The notes beneath the pieces are model-generated. The model was not told the DNA's origin and searched no databases. It saw only the letters and a list, made by a program, of their open reading frames with translations. Positions 1-8,771 of a stretch of 64,000 bases of DNA are shown here, piece after piece (positions within the stretch are counted from its first letter, which is position 1; each line of letters starts with the position of its first letter). A program made the position numbers and the translations under genes. Source of the stretch: Nocardioides carbamazepini (GTDB lineage: Bacteria > Actinomycetota > Actinomycetes > Propionibacteriales > Nocardioidaceae); NCBI RefSeq assembly GCF_024614185.1, contig NZ_JAHTLF010000025.1:682001-746000 (forward strand), given 5' to 3'.

Positions 1-479
1 CGGAAGCGCAGCGGCCGGTCGGCGTCGTAGCGGACCTCGAGATGGGTGCCGTCGGGGTCGCGAAGGTGCAGCGCGGGGACGGGCTCGCCGCCCTCGTCGA
101 CGATCTCGACCGCGCGCACGTCCGGGGTCCAGGCGGCGGCGCGGCCGGCGACCTCATCGAGGTCCGCGGCGGTGAACAGGAGCCGGTTGAGGCCCCAGCG
201 GTGCCCGGTGTCGGGTTGCCGGACCCGCACGTCCTCGACGGCGGGATGCCACTGCAGGACGTCCAGCACGGGACCTCGGACGCCGCGGTCGTCGCTCATC
301 AGCACGCCGCTCCAGCGGACCAGCTCGTTGATGGCGAAGGCGTCGCCGGCCTGGTCGATGTCCGGGGCCATGCGCACGATCGGACGCAGTCCGAGCACCT
401 CGGCGTAGTAGCGCTCGGACCGGGCGATGTCACGGACGTTGAGGTTCACATGACCGAACCACTTGGGAATGCCGTTCAC
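1..479 (-). CDS. VOC (glyoxalase/dioxygenase-fold) protein, 3' end outside window
   Basis: About 159 codons are visible and the frame runs off the left edge. The GTG start at 479 is chosen because AAAGGA lies about six bases upstream. The N-terminus carries WFGHVNLNVRD and a following segment around YYAEVLGL, the usual opening of a VOC domain with an early metal-ligand His. Near the edge, LHLRDPDGTHLEVRYD is the typical closing strand with an acidic metal ligand. Substrate cannot be told; VOC proteins include dioxygenases, lyases and resistance proteins. It is divergent from the ABC importer at 644, so they may share control. Confidence 0.85.
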   Translation of the reverse strand, partial: MNGIPKWFGHVNLNVRDIARSERYYAEVLGLRPIVRMAPDIDQAGDAFAINELVRWSGVLMSDDRGVRGPVLDVLQWHPAVEDVRVRQPDTGHRWGLNRLLFTAADLDEVAGRAAAWTPDVRAVEIVDEGGEPVPALHLRDPDGTHLEVRYDADRPLRF

Positions 480-494
480 GGTGATCCTTTCCAA

Positions 495-510
495 AAGGTG
501 ACGCCACCTT
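495..510. promoter_or_regulatory. Inverted repeat, candidate operator for the VOC gene
   Basis: AAGGTG, four bases, then CACCTT: a perfect 6-bp inverted repeat 16-31 bases upstream of the VOC start codon. It lies between that gene and the divergent importer. The binding protein is unknown; the TetR at 5352 is an obvious candidate by inference only. Confidence 0.4.
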
Positions 511-544
511 AACAAAATTGTGGCACGCACGGTCAAGATGATCG

Positions 545-593
545 TTGACGGAGCCTAGATCGCCCCTTAAAGTGATGTGAGTTTCACAAACTC
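545..593 (+). promoter_or_regulatory. Sigma70-like promoter with inverted repeat at the expected transcription start
   Basis: TTGACG (545-550) and TAAAGT (568-573) are 17 bases apart, a reasonable -35/-10 pair for the importer operon. Immediately downstream, GAGTTT and AAACTC (579-584 and 588-593) form a perfect inverted repeat with a 3-base spacer over the expected +1, a position typical for a repressor site. Confidence 0.45.
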
Positions 594-643
594 GGTGACG
601 GCGATCACAGCCGGCCCCCCGGCCGGCCCTCGAAAGGAAGACC

Positions 644-1837
644 ATGAACCGAACGCTTCGATCCGTTGCCGCGGGCGCTGCCGCGCTGACGCTGCTCCTG
701 ACGGCGGCCTGCGGCAGCGACGACACGGGCAGTGGCGGTGACTCCGGCGACCCGCTGCGGGCGACGATCGGGCTGATCGGGCCGAAGTCCGGCGCGGCGC
801 AGTTCTACTGGACCGAGCTCGTGCGCGGCATCGAGCTTGCGGAGCCGGAGATCAAGGAGAGGTTCGGGGTCACCTTCGACAAGGTCGAGGGTGACGACCA
901 GGGCTCGCCCGACGTCGCCTCGCGCGTGATCCAGACGATGCTCAACCAGGACGAGGTGGACGCGGTCTTCGGGCCGTCGCAATCCGGTCCGAGCCTGCAG
1001 GTGGCCGAGACGATCCAGCGCACCGGGCGGCCGTGGCTCGTCTCGATCGCCGCGGCGGACGAGATCCTCGACCCCGACGCGGACCCGAACTGGGGCTTCC
1101 GCACCAACAACAACAACTCGGACGCGATCGCGGTCAGCGGCTCCTACCTGTGGGCCGAGCCGGGCGCGAAGGTCGGCATCTTCTACGGCGCCGACGCCTA
1201 CGGCCAGTCCAACCGCGACATGCTCGCGGCCTACGCCGAGGACAACGACAAGACGGTCGTCCACGAGGAGGTGATCCAGCCGGGCGCGACCGACGTCTCC
1301 TCGCAGGTGCGCAAGATGCGGGACGCCGGGGTCGACTCGATCCTGGTCGCCGTCACGACCGGCGCCGACACCGCCGCGGTCAGCAAGGCGATGGACCAGC
1401 TGGGCTTCGAGCCCGACCGGTTCCTCGTCACCGCGACCGTGCTCGCCGGCTACACCGACCTGGCCCAGCCGCGGGAGTGGGAGAACCTCGCCTTCATCGA
1501 GCCCCGCGACCTGACCGGCGACTCCTTCGCCGGCATCGCGCAGCGCTACGAGGAGGAGTACGGCGAGAAGCCGACCAGCGCCGTGGCGGTCTACACCACC
1601 TACACCTCGGCGATCCTCTACGCCCAGGCCGTGGCCGCTGCGAAGGACGCCCACGACTGGGAGGCGGTGCGCCAGGCGATGGAGGACACCCCCAGCCTGG
1701 ATGTCAACGGACGGGTCTGGGAGCAGCCGTTCGGCGCGGACGACCACGACCTCTACGAGGACGACCCGTCGTCGTGGTACGTCATCGGCTTCGATCCCGA
1801 GGGCAACCTCCGCACGATCGGATCGGCCGGCTCCTGA
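644..1837 (+). CDS. Branched-chain amino acid-type ABC transporter substrate-binding lipoprotein
   Basis: A 397-aa extracytoplasmic binding protein of the Leu/Ile/Val (Peripla_BP_6) family. It has a lipoprotein signal with basic N-terminus, hydrophobic core and lipobox ending at Cys23 (LLTAAC), so it should be anchored on the outer face of the membrane. A strong ribosome site (AAAGGAAG) precedes the ATG. The segment from about residue 40 (IGLIGPKSG) is the first beta-strand region of the type I binding fold. It begins an operon with LivH, LivM-LivG and LivF homologues, with a one-base overlap into the next gene. The ligand need not be an amino acid; this family also imports amides, urea and aromatic acids. 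Confidence 0.93.
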   Translation: MNRTLRSVAAGAAALTLLLTAACGSDDTGSGGDSGDPLRATIGLIGPKSGAAQFYWTELVRGIELAEPEIKERFGVTFDKVEGDDQGSPDVASRVIQTMLNQDEVDAVFGPSQSGPSLQVAETIQRTGRPWLVSIAAADEILDPDADPNWGFRTNNNNSDAIAVSGSYLWAEPGAKVGIFYGADAYGQSNRDMLAAYAEDNDKTVVHEEVIQPGATDVSSQVRKMRDAGVDSILVAVTTGADTAAVSKAMDQLGFEPDRFLVTATVLAGYTDLAQPREWENLAFIEPRDLTGDSFAGIAQRYEEEYGEKPTSAVAVYTTYTSAILYAQAVAAAKDAHDWEAVRQAMEDTPSLDVNGRVWEQPFGADDHDLYEDDPSSWYVIGFDPEGNLRTIGSAGS

Positions 1838-2709
1838 TGCTCGACCAGATCCTCGTGGGTGCTGCGATCGGCTGCCTGTACGCCCTGATCGCCCAGGGTT
1901 TCGCGCTGACCTTCCGCACCACCCACACGATGAACTTCGCGACCGGCGAGATCGGCGCGATCGGCGCCTTCGTCGCGCTGGGCCTGGCGGGCGTCGGCTG
2001 GCTGCCGGCACCGGCGAAGCTCGCCGCCGCGGCGATCATCGTGGCCCTGGTTGGGGCGGTGGTCTTCGCCGTCCTGATCAGGCCGTTCGTCACCAACGAC
2101 GGCCATGACGCCCGGTGGCTGCTGGTGACCGTCGCGTTGTCGCTGGTGGCGGTCGACCTGCTGCGCAACAGCCAGGGGACCCAGCACCGCCCGCTGGACT
2201 TCGCCCGGCTGGACGGGGTGCTGTCCCTCGGGTTCGCGCAGGTCCCCAAGCAGCTCGCGCTGCTGGCCGTCGTCTGCCTCGCGCTGGGGATCGCGATCGC
2301 TCTCCTCGTGACCCGCACGGGCCTCGGCGTGCGGATGCGCGCCGTGGCCGAGGACACCGAGACCGCCGGTCTGGTCGGCATCGACGCCCGCCGGATGGGG
2401 ATGCTCAGCTACGCGATCGGGTCGGCCGCCGTCGCGGTCGGCGCCACCCTGTGGACCGGATACGTCGGGGTGTTCCCGGACATCGGACCGCTGCTGCTCG
2501 TGCCCGCGTTCGCCGGCGCCGTCATCGGCGGGCTGATCTCCGTCTGGGGCGCTCTCGCCGGTGGCGTGCTCTACGGCATCGCCGAGCAGCTGTTCGCGCA
2601 CTGGTTCGGTGCCACCGCCGGCGGCGTCATCGGCCTGGTCGCCGTCGTCGGGGTGCTGGTGCTCCGGCCCGAGGGCCTGTTCGCCCGGCGCGTGGAGGTG
2701 AAGGTCTGA
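1837..2709 (+). CDS. ABC transporter permease, LivH type
   Basis: A 290-aa polytopic membrane protein. The ATG overlaps the previous stop by one base (TGATG). The N-terminus has the LivH pattern (GCLYALIAQGFAL, then TMNFATGEIG) and several hydrophobic segments. The cytoplasmic coupling region around ARRMGMLSYAIG matches the LivH/BPD_transp_2 family. It should pair with the LivM half of the next gene to form the channel. The following gene overlaps its stop in the same way, implying translational coupling. Confidence 0.92.
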   Translation: MLDQILVGAAIGCLYALIAQGFALTFRTTHTMNFATGEIGAIGAFVALGLAGVGWLPAPAKLAAAAIIVALVGAVVFAVLIRPFVTNDGHDARWLLVTVALSLVAVDLLRNSQGTQHRPLDFARLDGVLSLGFAQVPKQLALLAVVCLALGIAIALLVTRTGLGVRMRAVAEDTETAGLVGIDARRMGMLSYAIGSAAVAVGATLWTGYVGVFPDIGPLLLVPAFAGAVIGGLISVWGALAGGVLYGIAEQLFAHWFGATAGGVIGLVAVVGVLVLRPEGLFARRVEVKV

Positions 2710-4631
2710 TGGCCGCCGTCGCCCTCCCGCTCGCCCGGCTGCGGCCGTGGGCGTTCCCGCTCGCGGTCGCCGTCGTCGCGCTCCTCGCCATCCTCTACAC
2801 GACGGACGGCTCCGGGGTGCGCCTGTCGAACAGCCAGCAGATCGGGCAGATCTGCGCCTTCCTGGTGGCCTCCGTCGGCCTCAACCTGCTGGTGGGGCGC
2901 ACCGGCATGCACTCCTTCGCCCAGGGCGCCTTCCTCGCCATCGGCGCCTACACCTTCGTGTGGACCCAGCTGACCTGGGACGCTCCGTTCCTGGTCGGCA
3001 TGCTGCTCGCGGCGCTGGTGCCGGCCCTGGCCGGGGTGGTGATCGCCGTCGCCACGACGCGGATGCGTGGCCCGCAGCTGGCGATGGTCACCCTGATCAC
3101 GGCCGTGGTGGTCTACAAGGTGCTCGCGGAGTGGAAGCCCTTCGGCCAGTTCGGCGGCTATCCCAACACCGCCGCGCACGGGTCGAGCCTGATCGAGCCG
3201 CCGTCGCTGTTCGGGTGGGAGCTGCAGCCGCCGCTCTTCGGCGGCACGCCGGCCACCGCGCTGGTCCCGGTGATCGTCATCGCTGCGCTGAGCCTCCTCC
3301 TCTACCGACGAGTCGCGGGCACCGGATGGGGCCTGTCGCTGTCGGTGATCAAGCAGAGCGAGCTGCTGGCCGCCCACCTCGGCGTCAACGTCTACCTGCG
3401 CAAGGTCGCGGTGGTGTCCTTCGCCGCTGGGCTCGCCGGGCTCGGCGGTGCCTGCTACGCCCTGGTGTTCGCCCACCTGCAGCCGGAGAGCTTCGCGCTG
3501 ATGCTGGGGGTCAACCTGATCGTGATGGTGATCCTCGGCGGCGCCGGCACGGTGCTCGGACCGGTCATCGGCACCGCGGTGATCGTCTACCTCCAGACCG
3601 CGCCTTCGGTCGCGGCCTTCGTGCGGTGGGAGAACGACACGATCAGCGACCGCTGGTACCTCTCCGCCCAGGGCCTGATCGCCTTCATGATGATCGCGGT
3701 GCTCTTCGCCATGCCGGCCGGCATCGTCGGGAGCGCCCAGAGGCTGTTGCGCAGGCGCCGGCCGCGCCGCGCGGCGATCGCGCCGTGGCACGGCGGGGAG
3801 CCGGCGGCCCACCTGGTCGCCGTGGCGCACACGTCCGGCGAGTCCGCCGAGCTCGTCGTCACCGACGTCGGCCTCGCCTTCGGCGGCGTCCGCGCGGTCG
3901 ACGGGGTCTCGATCACCGTCGCGCCGGGCAGCATCGTGGCCGTCATCGGCCCCAACGGCGCCGGCAAGTCCAGCGTCGTGAACCTGATCTCCGGTGTCTA
4001 CGCCGGCCAGGGCGGGAGCATGCATCTCGGGGGGACGCCGCTGCGGGGCCTGCCGGCGTACCGGCGGGCCCGGCTGGGCATCGCGCGGACCTTCCAGACG
4101 CCGATCCTCTCGCCGGAGCTGACCGTGGTCGACAACGTCCTGGTCGGGTCCGAGCAGACCGCTTCGATGTCCTGTGCCGGTGCCGTGAGCGCGACCCGGG
4201 CGGCCCGGCGTGCGCGCGAACGGGACCTGCGCGACGTGGCCGCGGCGCTCGAGCTCGTCGGACTCACCGAGGAGGCAGGCCGCACCGCGGACGAGCTCTC
4301 CTATGGTCAGCAGCGGCTGGTCGAGCTCGCCCGGGCACTGGTCTCCCGGCCGCGCCTGCTCGTCCTCGACGAGCCGGCCGCCGGCCTCAACCCCACCGAG
4401 ATCGCCGCCCTGGCGCTGATTCTGGAACGCCTGAGGGACCAGGGCCTGTCGGTCCTGCTGGTCGAGCACCACATGGATCTGGTCCGCCGGATCGCCGACC
4501 ACGTGGTGTGCATGATCGACGGCCGGGTCGCGGCGGCGGCGGACGCCCACACCGTCCTGTCCGATCCCTTGGTCGTGTCCGCCTACCTGGGCCAAGGACA
4601 CGTCGCGGTGGCAGGAGGCCAGCATGCTTGA
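2709..4631 (+). CDS. Fused LivM-type permease and LivG-type ATPase
   Basis: A 640-aa fusion. Residues about 1-345 are a LivM permease with multiple membrane segments and the family pattern around SVGLNLLVGRTGMHSFAQG. After a basic, Arg-rich linker comes an ABC ATPase: Walker A GPNGAGKS at 414-421, signature LSYGQQR at 530-536, Walker B ending LDEPAAGLNP, and an H-loop in LLVEHHMD. The ATG overlaps the livH stop (TGATG). Fusion fixes one permease to one ATPase; LivF should provide the second nucleotide site. The fusion occurs in other actinobacteria as well. Confidence 0.93.
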   Translation: MAAVALPLARLRPWAFPLAVAVVALLAILYTTDGSGVRLSNSQQIGQICAFLVASVGLNLLVGRTGMHSFAQGAFLAIGAYTFVWTQLTWDAPFLVGMLLAALVPALAGVVIAVATTRMRGPQLAMVTLITAVVVYKVLAEWKPFGQFGGYPNTAAHGSSLIEPPSLFGWELQPPLFGGTPATALVPVIVIAALSLLLYRRVAGTGWGLSLSVIKQSELLAAHLGVNVYLRKVAVVSFAAGLAGLGGACYALVFAHLQPESFALMLGVNLIVMVILGGAGTVLGPVIGTAVIVYLQTAPSVAAFVRWENDTISDRWYLSAQGLIAFMMIAVLFAMPAGIVGSAQRLLRRRRPRRAAIAPWHGGEPAAHLVAVAHTSGESAELVVTDVGLAFGGVRAVDGVSITVAPGSIVAVIGPNGAGKSSVVNLISGVYAGQGGSMHLGGTPLRGLPAYRRARLGIARTFQTPILSPELTVVDNVLVGSEQTASMSCAGAVSATRAARRARERDLRDVAAALELVGLTEEAGRTADELSYGQQRLVELARALVSRPRLLVLDEPAAGLNPTEIAALALILERLRDQGLSVLLVEHHMDLVRRIADHVVCMIDGRVAAAADAHTVLSDPLVVSAYLGQGHVAVAGGQHA

Positions 4632-5355
4632 GCTCACCGGTGTGTCGTCCGGGTACGGCGCGGTGCCGGTCCTGCGCGACATCGACCTGACGATCACTCC
4701 CGGTGAGGTCGTCACGGTGCTCGGTGCCAACGGCGCCGGGAAGACCACGCTGGCCCGCACGGTCAGTGGCCTGCTCCCGGCCAAGGAGGGCTCGATCCGG
4801 CTGGACGGCGCGGACCTGACCCGGAGACGGTCCCACACGAGAGCTGGCCGGGGCGTGATCCTGGTCCCCGAGGGGCGGCGGCTGTTCGGCGGGCTCACGG
4901 TGGCGCAGAACGTCGAGCTCGGCCGGATCGCGGCGCGCCGGCGGCGCGCCGACGCGGACCCGGTCGAGCACCTCCTCGACACCTTCCCGAAGGTGCGGAC
5001 CCTGTGGGACCGGCAGGCCGGCCTTCTCTCGGGCGGCGAGCAGCAGATGGTCGCCCTCGCCCGCGCCGCGGCGGGGCGACCGCGGGTGCTGCTCCTCGAC
5101 GAGCCGTCACTCGGGCTGAGTCCGATCCTGGTGGACGAGGTCTTCGCTATGGTCACCTTCATGGCGCGCGAGACCGGGAGCGCAGTGCTGCTCATCGAGC
5201 AGGTCGTCGACGGGGCGCTCGGGGTCGCCGACCGGGGGGTGGTCATGTCGCACGGACGGATCGTCGCGACCGGCAGCGCCGCCGAGCTCCGTGCGTCGCC
5301 GGTGGTCCGCGAGGCCTACCTGGGCATGACCGGGATCGAGGAGGCCGCCTCGTGA
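4624..5355 (+). CDS. ABC transporter ATPase, LivF type
   Basis: A 243-aa ATPase with Walker A GANGAGKT at 34-41, signature LSGGEQQ near 135, and Walker B LLLDEPSLGLSP. The LivF landmark VPEGRRLFGGLTV is present between them. It overlaps the fused permease/ATPase gene by 8 bases and completes the importer. One odd point is the region expected to hold the switch His: LLIEQVVDGAL lacks the His found in LLVEH of the partner, so the two ATP sites may be unequal. Confidence 0.92.
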   Translation: MLELTGVSSGYGAVPVLRDIDLTITPGEVVTVLGANGAGKTTLARTVSGLLPAKEGSIRLDGADLTRRRSHTRAGRGVILVPEGRRLFGGLTVAQNVELGRIAARRRRADADPVEHLLDTFPKVRTLWDRQAGLLSGGEQQMVALARAAAGRPRVLLLDEPSLGLSPILVDEVFAMVTFMARETGSAVLLIEQVVDGALGVADRGVVMSHGRIVATGSAAELRASPVVREAYLGMTGIEEAAS

Positions 5356-6065
5356 GCACGGCCGAGGGCCCCGCGGCGACGTGGCTGCCGAAGGACGCGG
5401 TGCGTGACGCCGTCGAGCACGGCGGCACGGAGACCTCGTTGATCGCCGCGGACGCGGTACCCCGGCCGCGCACGGCGAAGGGCCGAGCCACCCTGGTCCA
5501 GCTCAAGGAGGCCGGCCGGGTGGTGTTCCAGCGCGACGGCTACGTGCACGCGCGGGTCGCGGACATCGCCGCGGAGGCGGGCCTGTCCAACGGCGCCTTC
5601 TATCGGTACTTCACCGACAAGGAGCACCTGATGCTGGTGATCCTCGACGACTTCCTGCGCCAGTACCGCGACTACATCCGCGTTCCGTTCAACCCCGACC
5701 GGCCGCTCGCCTCCATCCAGGCCAGCTACGAGCGCTACCTGGAGTTCTACCGCGAGCACGTCGACCTGATGACGCTGCTCATCCAGGCCAGCCAGGTCGT
5801 CGACGAGGTGCGCAAGCTGTGGCTGAGCTCCGCGGCGGAGGTGTACGCCAGGATGGCTCGCCTGCTCAAGCGCTGCCAGGATCTCGGCCTGCTCCGCGAG
5901 GGCGTCCAGATCGAGCTCATCGCGCCGCTGCTCGGCGGGATGATCGAGCAGTACGCCAACCTGACCTACGTCCACGGCGCCCACGACGTGAGCGACCCGG
6001 CGGTCGTCGCCGAGCAGATCACGGCCATGTGGGTCTCGGGGGTCCTCAAGAACGTGGAGCGCTGA
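5352..6065 (+). CDS. TetR family regulator closing the importer operon
   Basis: 237 aa from GTG at 5352, which overlaps the livF stop (GTGA). A long N-terminal extension of about 45 residues precedes the TetR HTH: HARVADIAAEAGLSNGAFYR followed by YFTDKEHLML. The C-terminal part is helical ligand-binding sequence. Translational coupling to the importer suggests it senses the imported compound or a CoA derivative of it. The inverted repeats at 495-510 and 579-593 are the nearest candidate targets. Confidence 0.88.
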   Translation: MSTAEGPAATWLPKDAVRDAVEHGGTETSLIAADAVPRPRTAKGRATLVQLKEAGRVVFQRDGYVHARVADIAAEAGLSNGAFYRYFTDKEHLMLVILDDFLRQYRDYIRVPFNPDRPLASIQASYERYLEFYREHVDLMTLLIQASQVVDEVRKLWLSSAAEVYARMARLLKRCQDLGLLREGVQIELIAPLLGGMIEQYANLTYVHGAHDVSDPAVVAEQITAMWVSGVLKNVER

Positions 6066-6149
6066 GCGGGGCCGTCCGCGCGCGCCGGGGCGCCGCCCTA
6101 CGATGACCCGGACAGCCCCACAGGGACGGACGGCGGAGACGAGGGCGGC

Positions 6150-6725
6150 GTGACGGCTGAGCAGGCCGACCAGGTCGCGGACCCGTTGACCCTGAAGATC
6201 CTCGAGGCCGTGGTGGCGCTGATGCGCGACGGGGGGATCAGTGCCGTCACCACGGGCTCGGTCGCCGCTGCCGCGTCGGTCAGCAAGGCGACGATCTACC
6301 GACGCTGGCCCTCGATGAGCAAGCTGGTCGCCGAGGCGGCCGCGCACGCCTTCCCCGAGGTGACGGTGCCCGACCTCGGCGACGTCGTCGCGGAGCTGCG
6401 CTGGTTCCTGACCGAGCGGATCCGGCAGTACGCGGAGCCCGGGTCGGCCCGGCTGGTGGCCAGCCTGATCGGCGCATCGGTCAGCGACGACCACGTCCAG
6501 GCCTTCTTCCGGTCGTGGGTCGCCGCCCAGTCGCAGAGCAGCCGCGCGGTCTTCGAGCGCGCGGTGGCGCGTGGCGAGTTCCCCGCGGACCTCGACATCG
6601 ACGACCTGCGCACGGTGATGTCGGCCCCGGTGATGTTCCGGGCGGTGGCCGAGGACGGCGTACCGGACGAGGCCCTGGTGGAGACGGTCCTCGCGATGGT
6701 CCGGGCGGTGCGAGCCTCCGCCTGA
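6150..6725 (+). CDS. TetR family regulator
   Basis: 191 aa from a GTG start preceded by a weak GAGGG. HTH at about residues 30-55 (AVTTGSVAAAASVSKATIYR, then RWPSMSKLVAEA). The C-terminus matches the TetR_C_16-like pattern with FFRSWVAAQSQ. It stands 85 bases after the previous TetR gene and converges on the ferredoxin/P450 pair. It probably regulates the P450-ferredoxin and thioesterase genes through the palindrome at 8182, though this is inferred from location alone. Confidence 0.85.
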   Translation: MTAEQADQVADPLTLKILEAVVALMRDGGISAVTTGSVAAAASVSKATIYRRWPSMSKLVAEAAAHAFPEVTVPDLGDVVAELRWFLTERIRQYAEPGSARLVASLIGASVSDDHVQAFFRSWVAAQSQSSRAVFERAVARGEFPADLDIDDLRTVMSAPVMFRAVAEDGVPDEALVETVLAMVRAVRASA

Positions 6726-6745
6726 GCGGACCCCTGGGGGCGTGC

Positions 6746-6940
6746 TCAGTCGGTCAGCAGGATGGCCCGCACCGGGCACGCCGCGGCGGCGGTGCGGACG
6801 GCCGGCTCGAGCTCCGGTGCCGGGTCCGGGTCGAGGAGCACCACGGTGCCGTCCTCGTCGTCCTGGTCGAAGTGGTCGGGAGCCATGCCCACGCACACCC
6901 CGGCCGCGATGCAGGACGCGGCTTCGACGGCGATCCTCAT
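6746..6940 (-). CDS. 3Fe-4S-type ferredoxin, P450 partner
   Basis: A 64-aa acidic ferredoxin. Cys10, Cys16 and Cys55-Pro give the C-x5-C...CP pattern of the single-cluster ferredoxins that serve actinobacterial P450s; the fourth Cys of a 4Fe-4S site is missing (A13 sits between). Its ATG overlaps the P450 stop by four bases, so it is co-translated and should supply electrons to that enzyme. A reductase is not encoded nearby. Confidence 0.9.
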   Translation of the reverse strand: MRIAVEAASCIAAGVCVGMAPDHFDQDDEDGTVVLLDPDPAPELEPAVRTAAAACPVRAILLTD

Positions 6941-8163
6941 CGGCCCTCCCCGTGGACGTCGACCAGCACCTCGAGCGCGGTGTGGATGGTGGTGCGGTTG
7001 AACCGCAGGTCCGCGGGCCGGGTGACCAGCCGCAGGGAGGGGAACCGCGCGAAGAGCCGGCTGAGCACGACCTCCAGCTCCAAGCGGGCCAGTGCCTGGC
7101 CCAGGCACTGGTGCACGCCATATCCGAAGGCGACGTGCCGGCCGGGCTCCCGGGTGACGTCGAGGACCTCCGGGTCCGGGAAGACCGCGGGGTCCCAGTT
7201 CGCCGCGAGCAGGGAGGCGAACACACCGTCGCCGGCGCGCATCGCCGTCTCGTTGACCGTCACGTCGTCGAGTGCCGTGCGGGAGCCGATGAACTGCGCG
7301 ATGGTGAGGTAGCGCAGCAGCTCCTCCACCGCCCGCGGCCACAGGCCGGGGTCGTCGGCGAGCAGGGCCACCTGGTCGGGATTCTCCAGCAGCAGCACCG
7401 TGCCGAGCGCGATCATCGAGCTCGTCGTGTCGAGGCCGCCGATCAGCAGGTCGAGCAGCATCCGCCGGGTGCCCTCACGGCTCAGGTGCCCGGGAAGCAG
7501 CTGCCCGTGCACCAGCCGCGAGGCGAGGTCGTCGCGCTTCTCCCGCTCCCGCTCCCGGTCGGCGATCACCGCGTCGAAGTAGTCGAGGAGAGCCGTCATC
7601 GCGCCGGCGGACTGCTCCGGGTCGCTCGCCTGGCTCATGAAGGTGGCCAGGTGCGCGCGGAGGAGGGCGCCGTCCTCCGCCGGGAGTCCCATCAGCTCGC
7701 AGGTCATCAGCGCCGGTACGACGTCACCGAGTGTGGTGACCAGGTCGATCGGCTGCGGGGCCGCGGCAAGGGCGTCGAGCAGATCATCGGTGGTCCGCTC
7801 GAGGAACGGTCGGTGGCTGCGCACCCGCTTGACCAGGAACTCGGTCTGGACCATCCGGCGCTCGTGGTCGTGCTCGGGGGGGTCGGTCTTGTCGAAGGTG
7901 CCCTTGACCTTCCAGAACTGGAGGGCCGCCGCGCTCGGCGAGGGCATCACGCCAGGCCGGTGCGGGTCGGAGCTGAACCGCGGGTCGCCGAGCACGCCGA
8001 GGACGTCGGCGTGGCTGGTCGCCAGCCAGGCGGTCTCGCCGCTCCACAGCGCGACCCGGGCCATCGGACAGCCGTCCCGGCGCAGCGCGGCGTACTCGCC
8101 GGGTGGGGTGAGTGCGGTGGCACGGTCGAAGGGCCACGCTGGGATGACGTCGTCGACGGTCAC
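6937..8163 (-). CDS. Cytochrome P450
   Basis: A 408-aa soluble bacterial P450. The I-helix GGLDTTSS begins at 242, supplying the acid-alcohol pair for oxygen activation; the K-helix ExxR is E281/R284; the heme loop is FGYGVHQC with proximal Cys353. Length and class match actinobacterial CYPs that hydroxylate steroids, terpenes or fatty acids. Ferredoxin follows with a four-base overlap, and a divergent thioesterase lies upstream. A ribosome site (AGGAGG) precedes the ATG. The substrate cannot be predicted; a lipid-like acyl substrate is suggested weakly by the thioesterase. Confidence 0.95.
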   Translation of the reverse strand: MTVDDVIPAWPFDRATALTPPGEYAALRRDGCPMARVALWSGETAWLATSHADVLGVLGDPRFSSDPHRPGVMPSPSAAALQFWKVKGTFDKTDPPEHDHERRMVQTEFLVKRVRSHRPFLERTTDDLLDALAAAPQPIDLVTTLGDVVPALMTCELMGLPAEDGALLRAHLATFMSQASDPEQSAGAMTALLDYFDAVIADREREREKRDDLASRLVHGQLLPGHLSREGTRRMLLDLLIGGLDTTSSMIALGTVLLLENPDQVALLADDPGLWPRAVEELLRYLTIAQFIGSRTALDDVTVNETAMRAGDGVFASLLAANWDPAVFPDPEVLDVTREPGRHVAFGYGVHQCLGQALARLELEVVLSRLFARFPSLRLVTRPADLRFNRTTIHTALEVLVDVHGEGR

Positions 8164-8181
8164 AGGACCTCCTGAACTAGG

Positions 8182-8203
8182 GTACGGTACCGTACAGTAC
8201 CGT
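8182..8203. promoter_or_regulatory. Palindromic operator between P450 and thioesterase genes
   Basis: GTACGGTACCGTAC (8182-8195) is a perfect 14-bp palindrome. An overlapping inverted repeat uses ACGGTAC (8184-8190) and GTACCGT (8197-8203). Such overlapping sites are typical of TetR dimers. It lies 19 bases from the P450 start and 23 from the thioesterase start, so one bound repressor could control both directions. Confidence 0.6.
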
Positions 8204-8225
8204 TGAATCTAGGAGGTCCGATCGC

Positions 8226-8750
8226 GTGACGTCAAGTAGCCAGGGGACGCCGACGGCGGCGATGGTGCGAGAGATCCCGGCGCACGAGGAGCGCCGGGTG
8301 CGCAGTCACTGGGTGGACGTCAACGGACACCTCAACGTCCAGCACTACTTCACCCTCGCGGTGACGACGGTGGGCTATTGGTACGAGGACATCGGTCTCG
8401 ACCAGCGCTATCGCGTCGAGCGGCGGCACTCGCTCTTCACCCAGGCCCACCACCTGACCTACCACGCGGAGGTGGCGCTGGACGACCGGATCTCCGTGCG
8501 TCCCCGGCTGCTGGCGCGCAGTGCGCGGGCCGTGCACGCCCGCTCCTTCCTCGTCAACGAGACCAGGGACCGGCTCGCCTGCACCCTCGAGGTGGTCTTC
8601 GTGCATGTGGGACTCGACGACCGGGCGACGGCGGCGTTCGCGCCGGACGTCGCCGGCTGGATCGACGCCGCGGCGGCGGCGCAGCCGGCGCTGACCTGGG
8701 ACCCGGGAGCCGGATCCGTGCTGTGGCGTCCGGGCGGCGTCGCCGCCTAG
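8226..8750 (+). CDS. Acyl-CoA thioesterase-like protein (4HBT/hotdog)
   Basis: 174 aa from GTG, with AGGAGG nine bases upstream. The N-terminal segment WVDVNGHLNVQHYFTL is the hotdog/4HBT motif with the Asp-x-Asn-x-His pattern used for thioester hydrolysis; FVHV follows near residue 130. The domain resembles the thioesterase-like family often found with carnitine and acyl-CoA genes. It is divergent from the P450 and shares its palindromic operator, so it may act on the same substrate once it is a CoA ester. Confidence 0.85.
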   Translation: MTSSSQGTPTAAMVREIPAHEERRVRSHWVDVNGHLNVQHYFTLAVTTVGYWYEDIGLDQRYRVERRHSLFTQAHHLTYHAEVALDDRISVRPRLLARSARAVHARSFLVNETRDRLACTLEVVFVHVGLDDRATAAFAPDVAGWIDAAAAAQPALTWDPGAGSVLWRPGGVAA

Positions 8751-8771
8751 CTCGAGCGACCGGCAAGGGGA

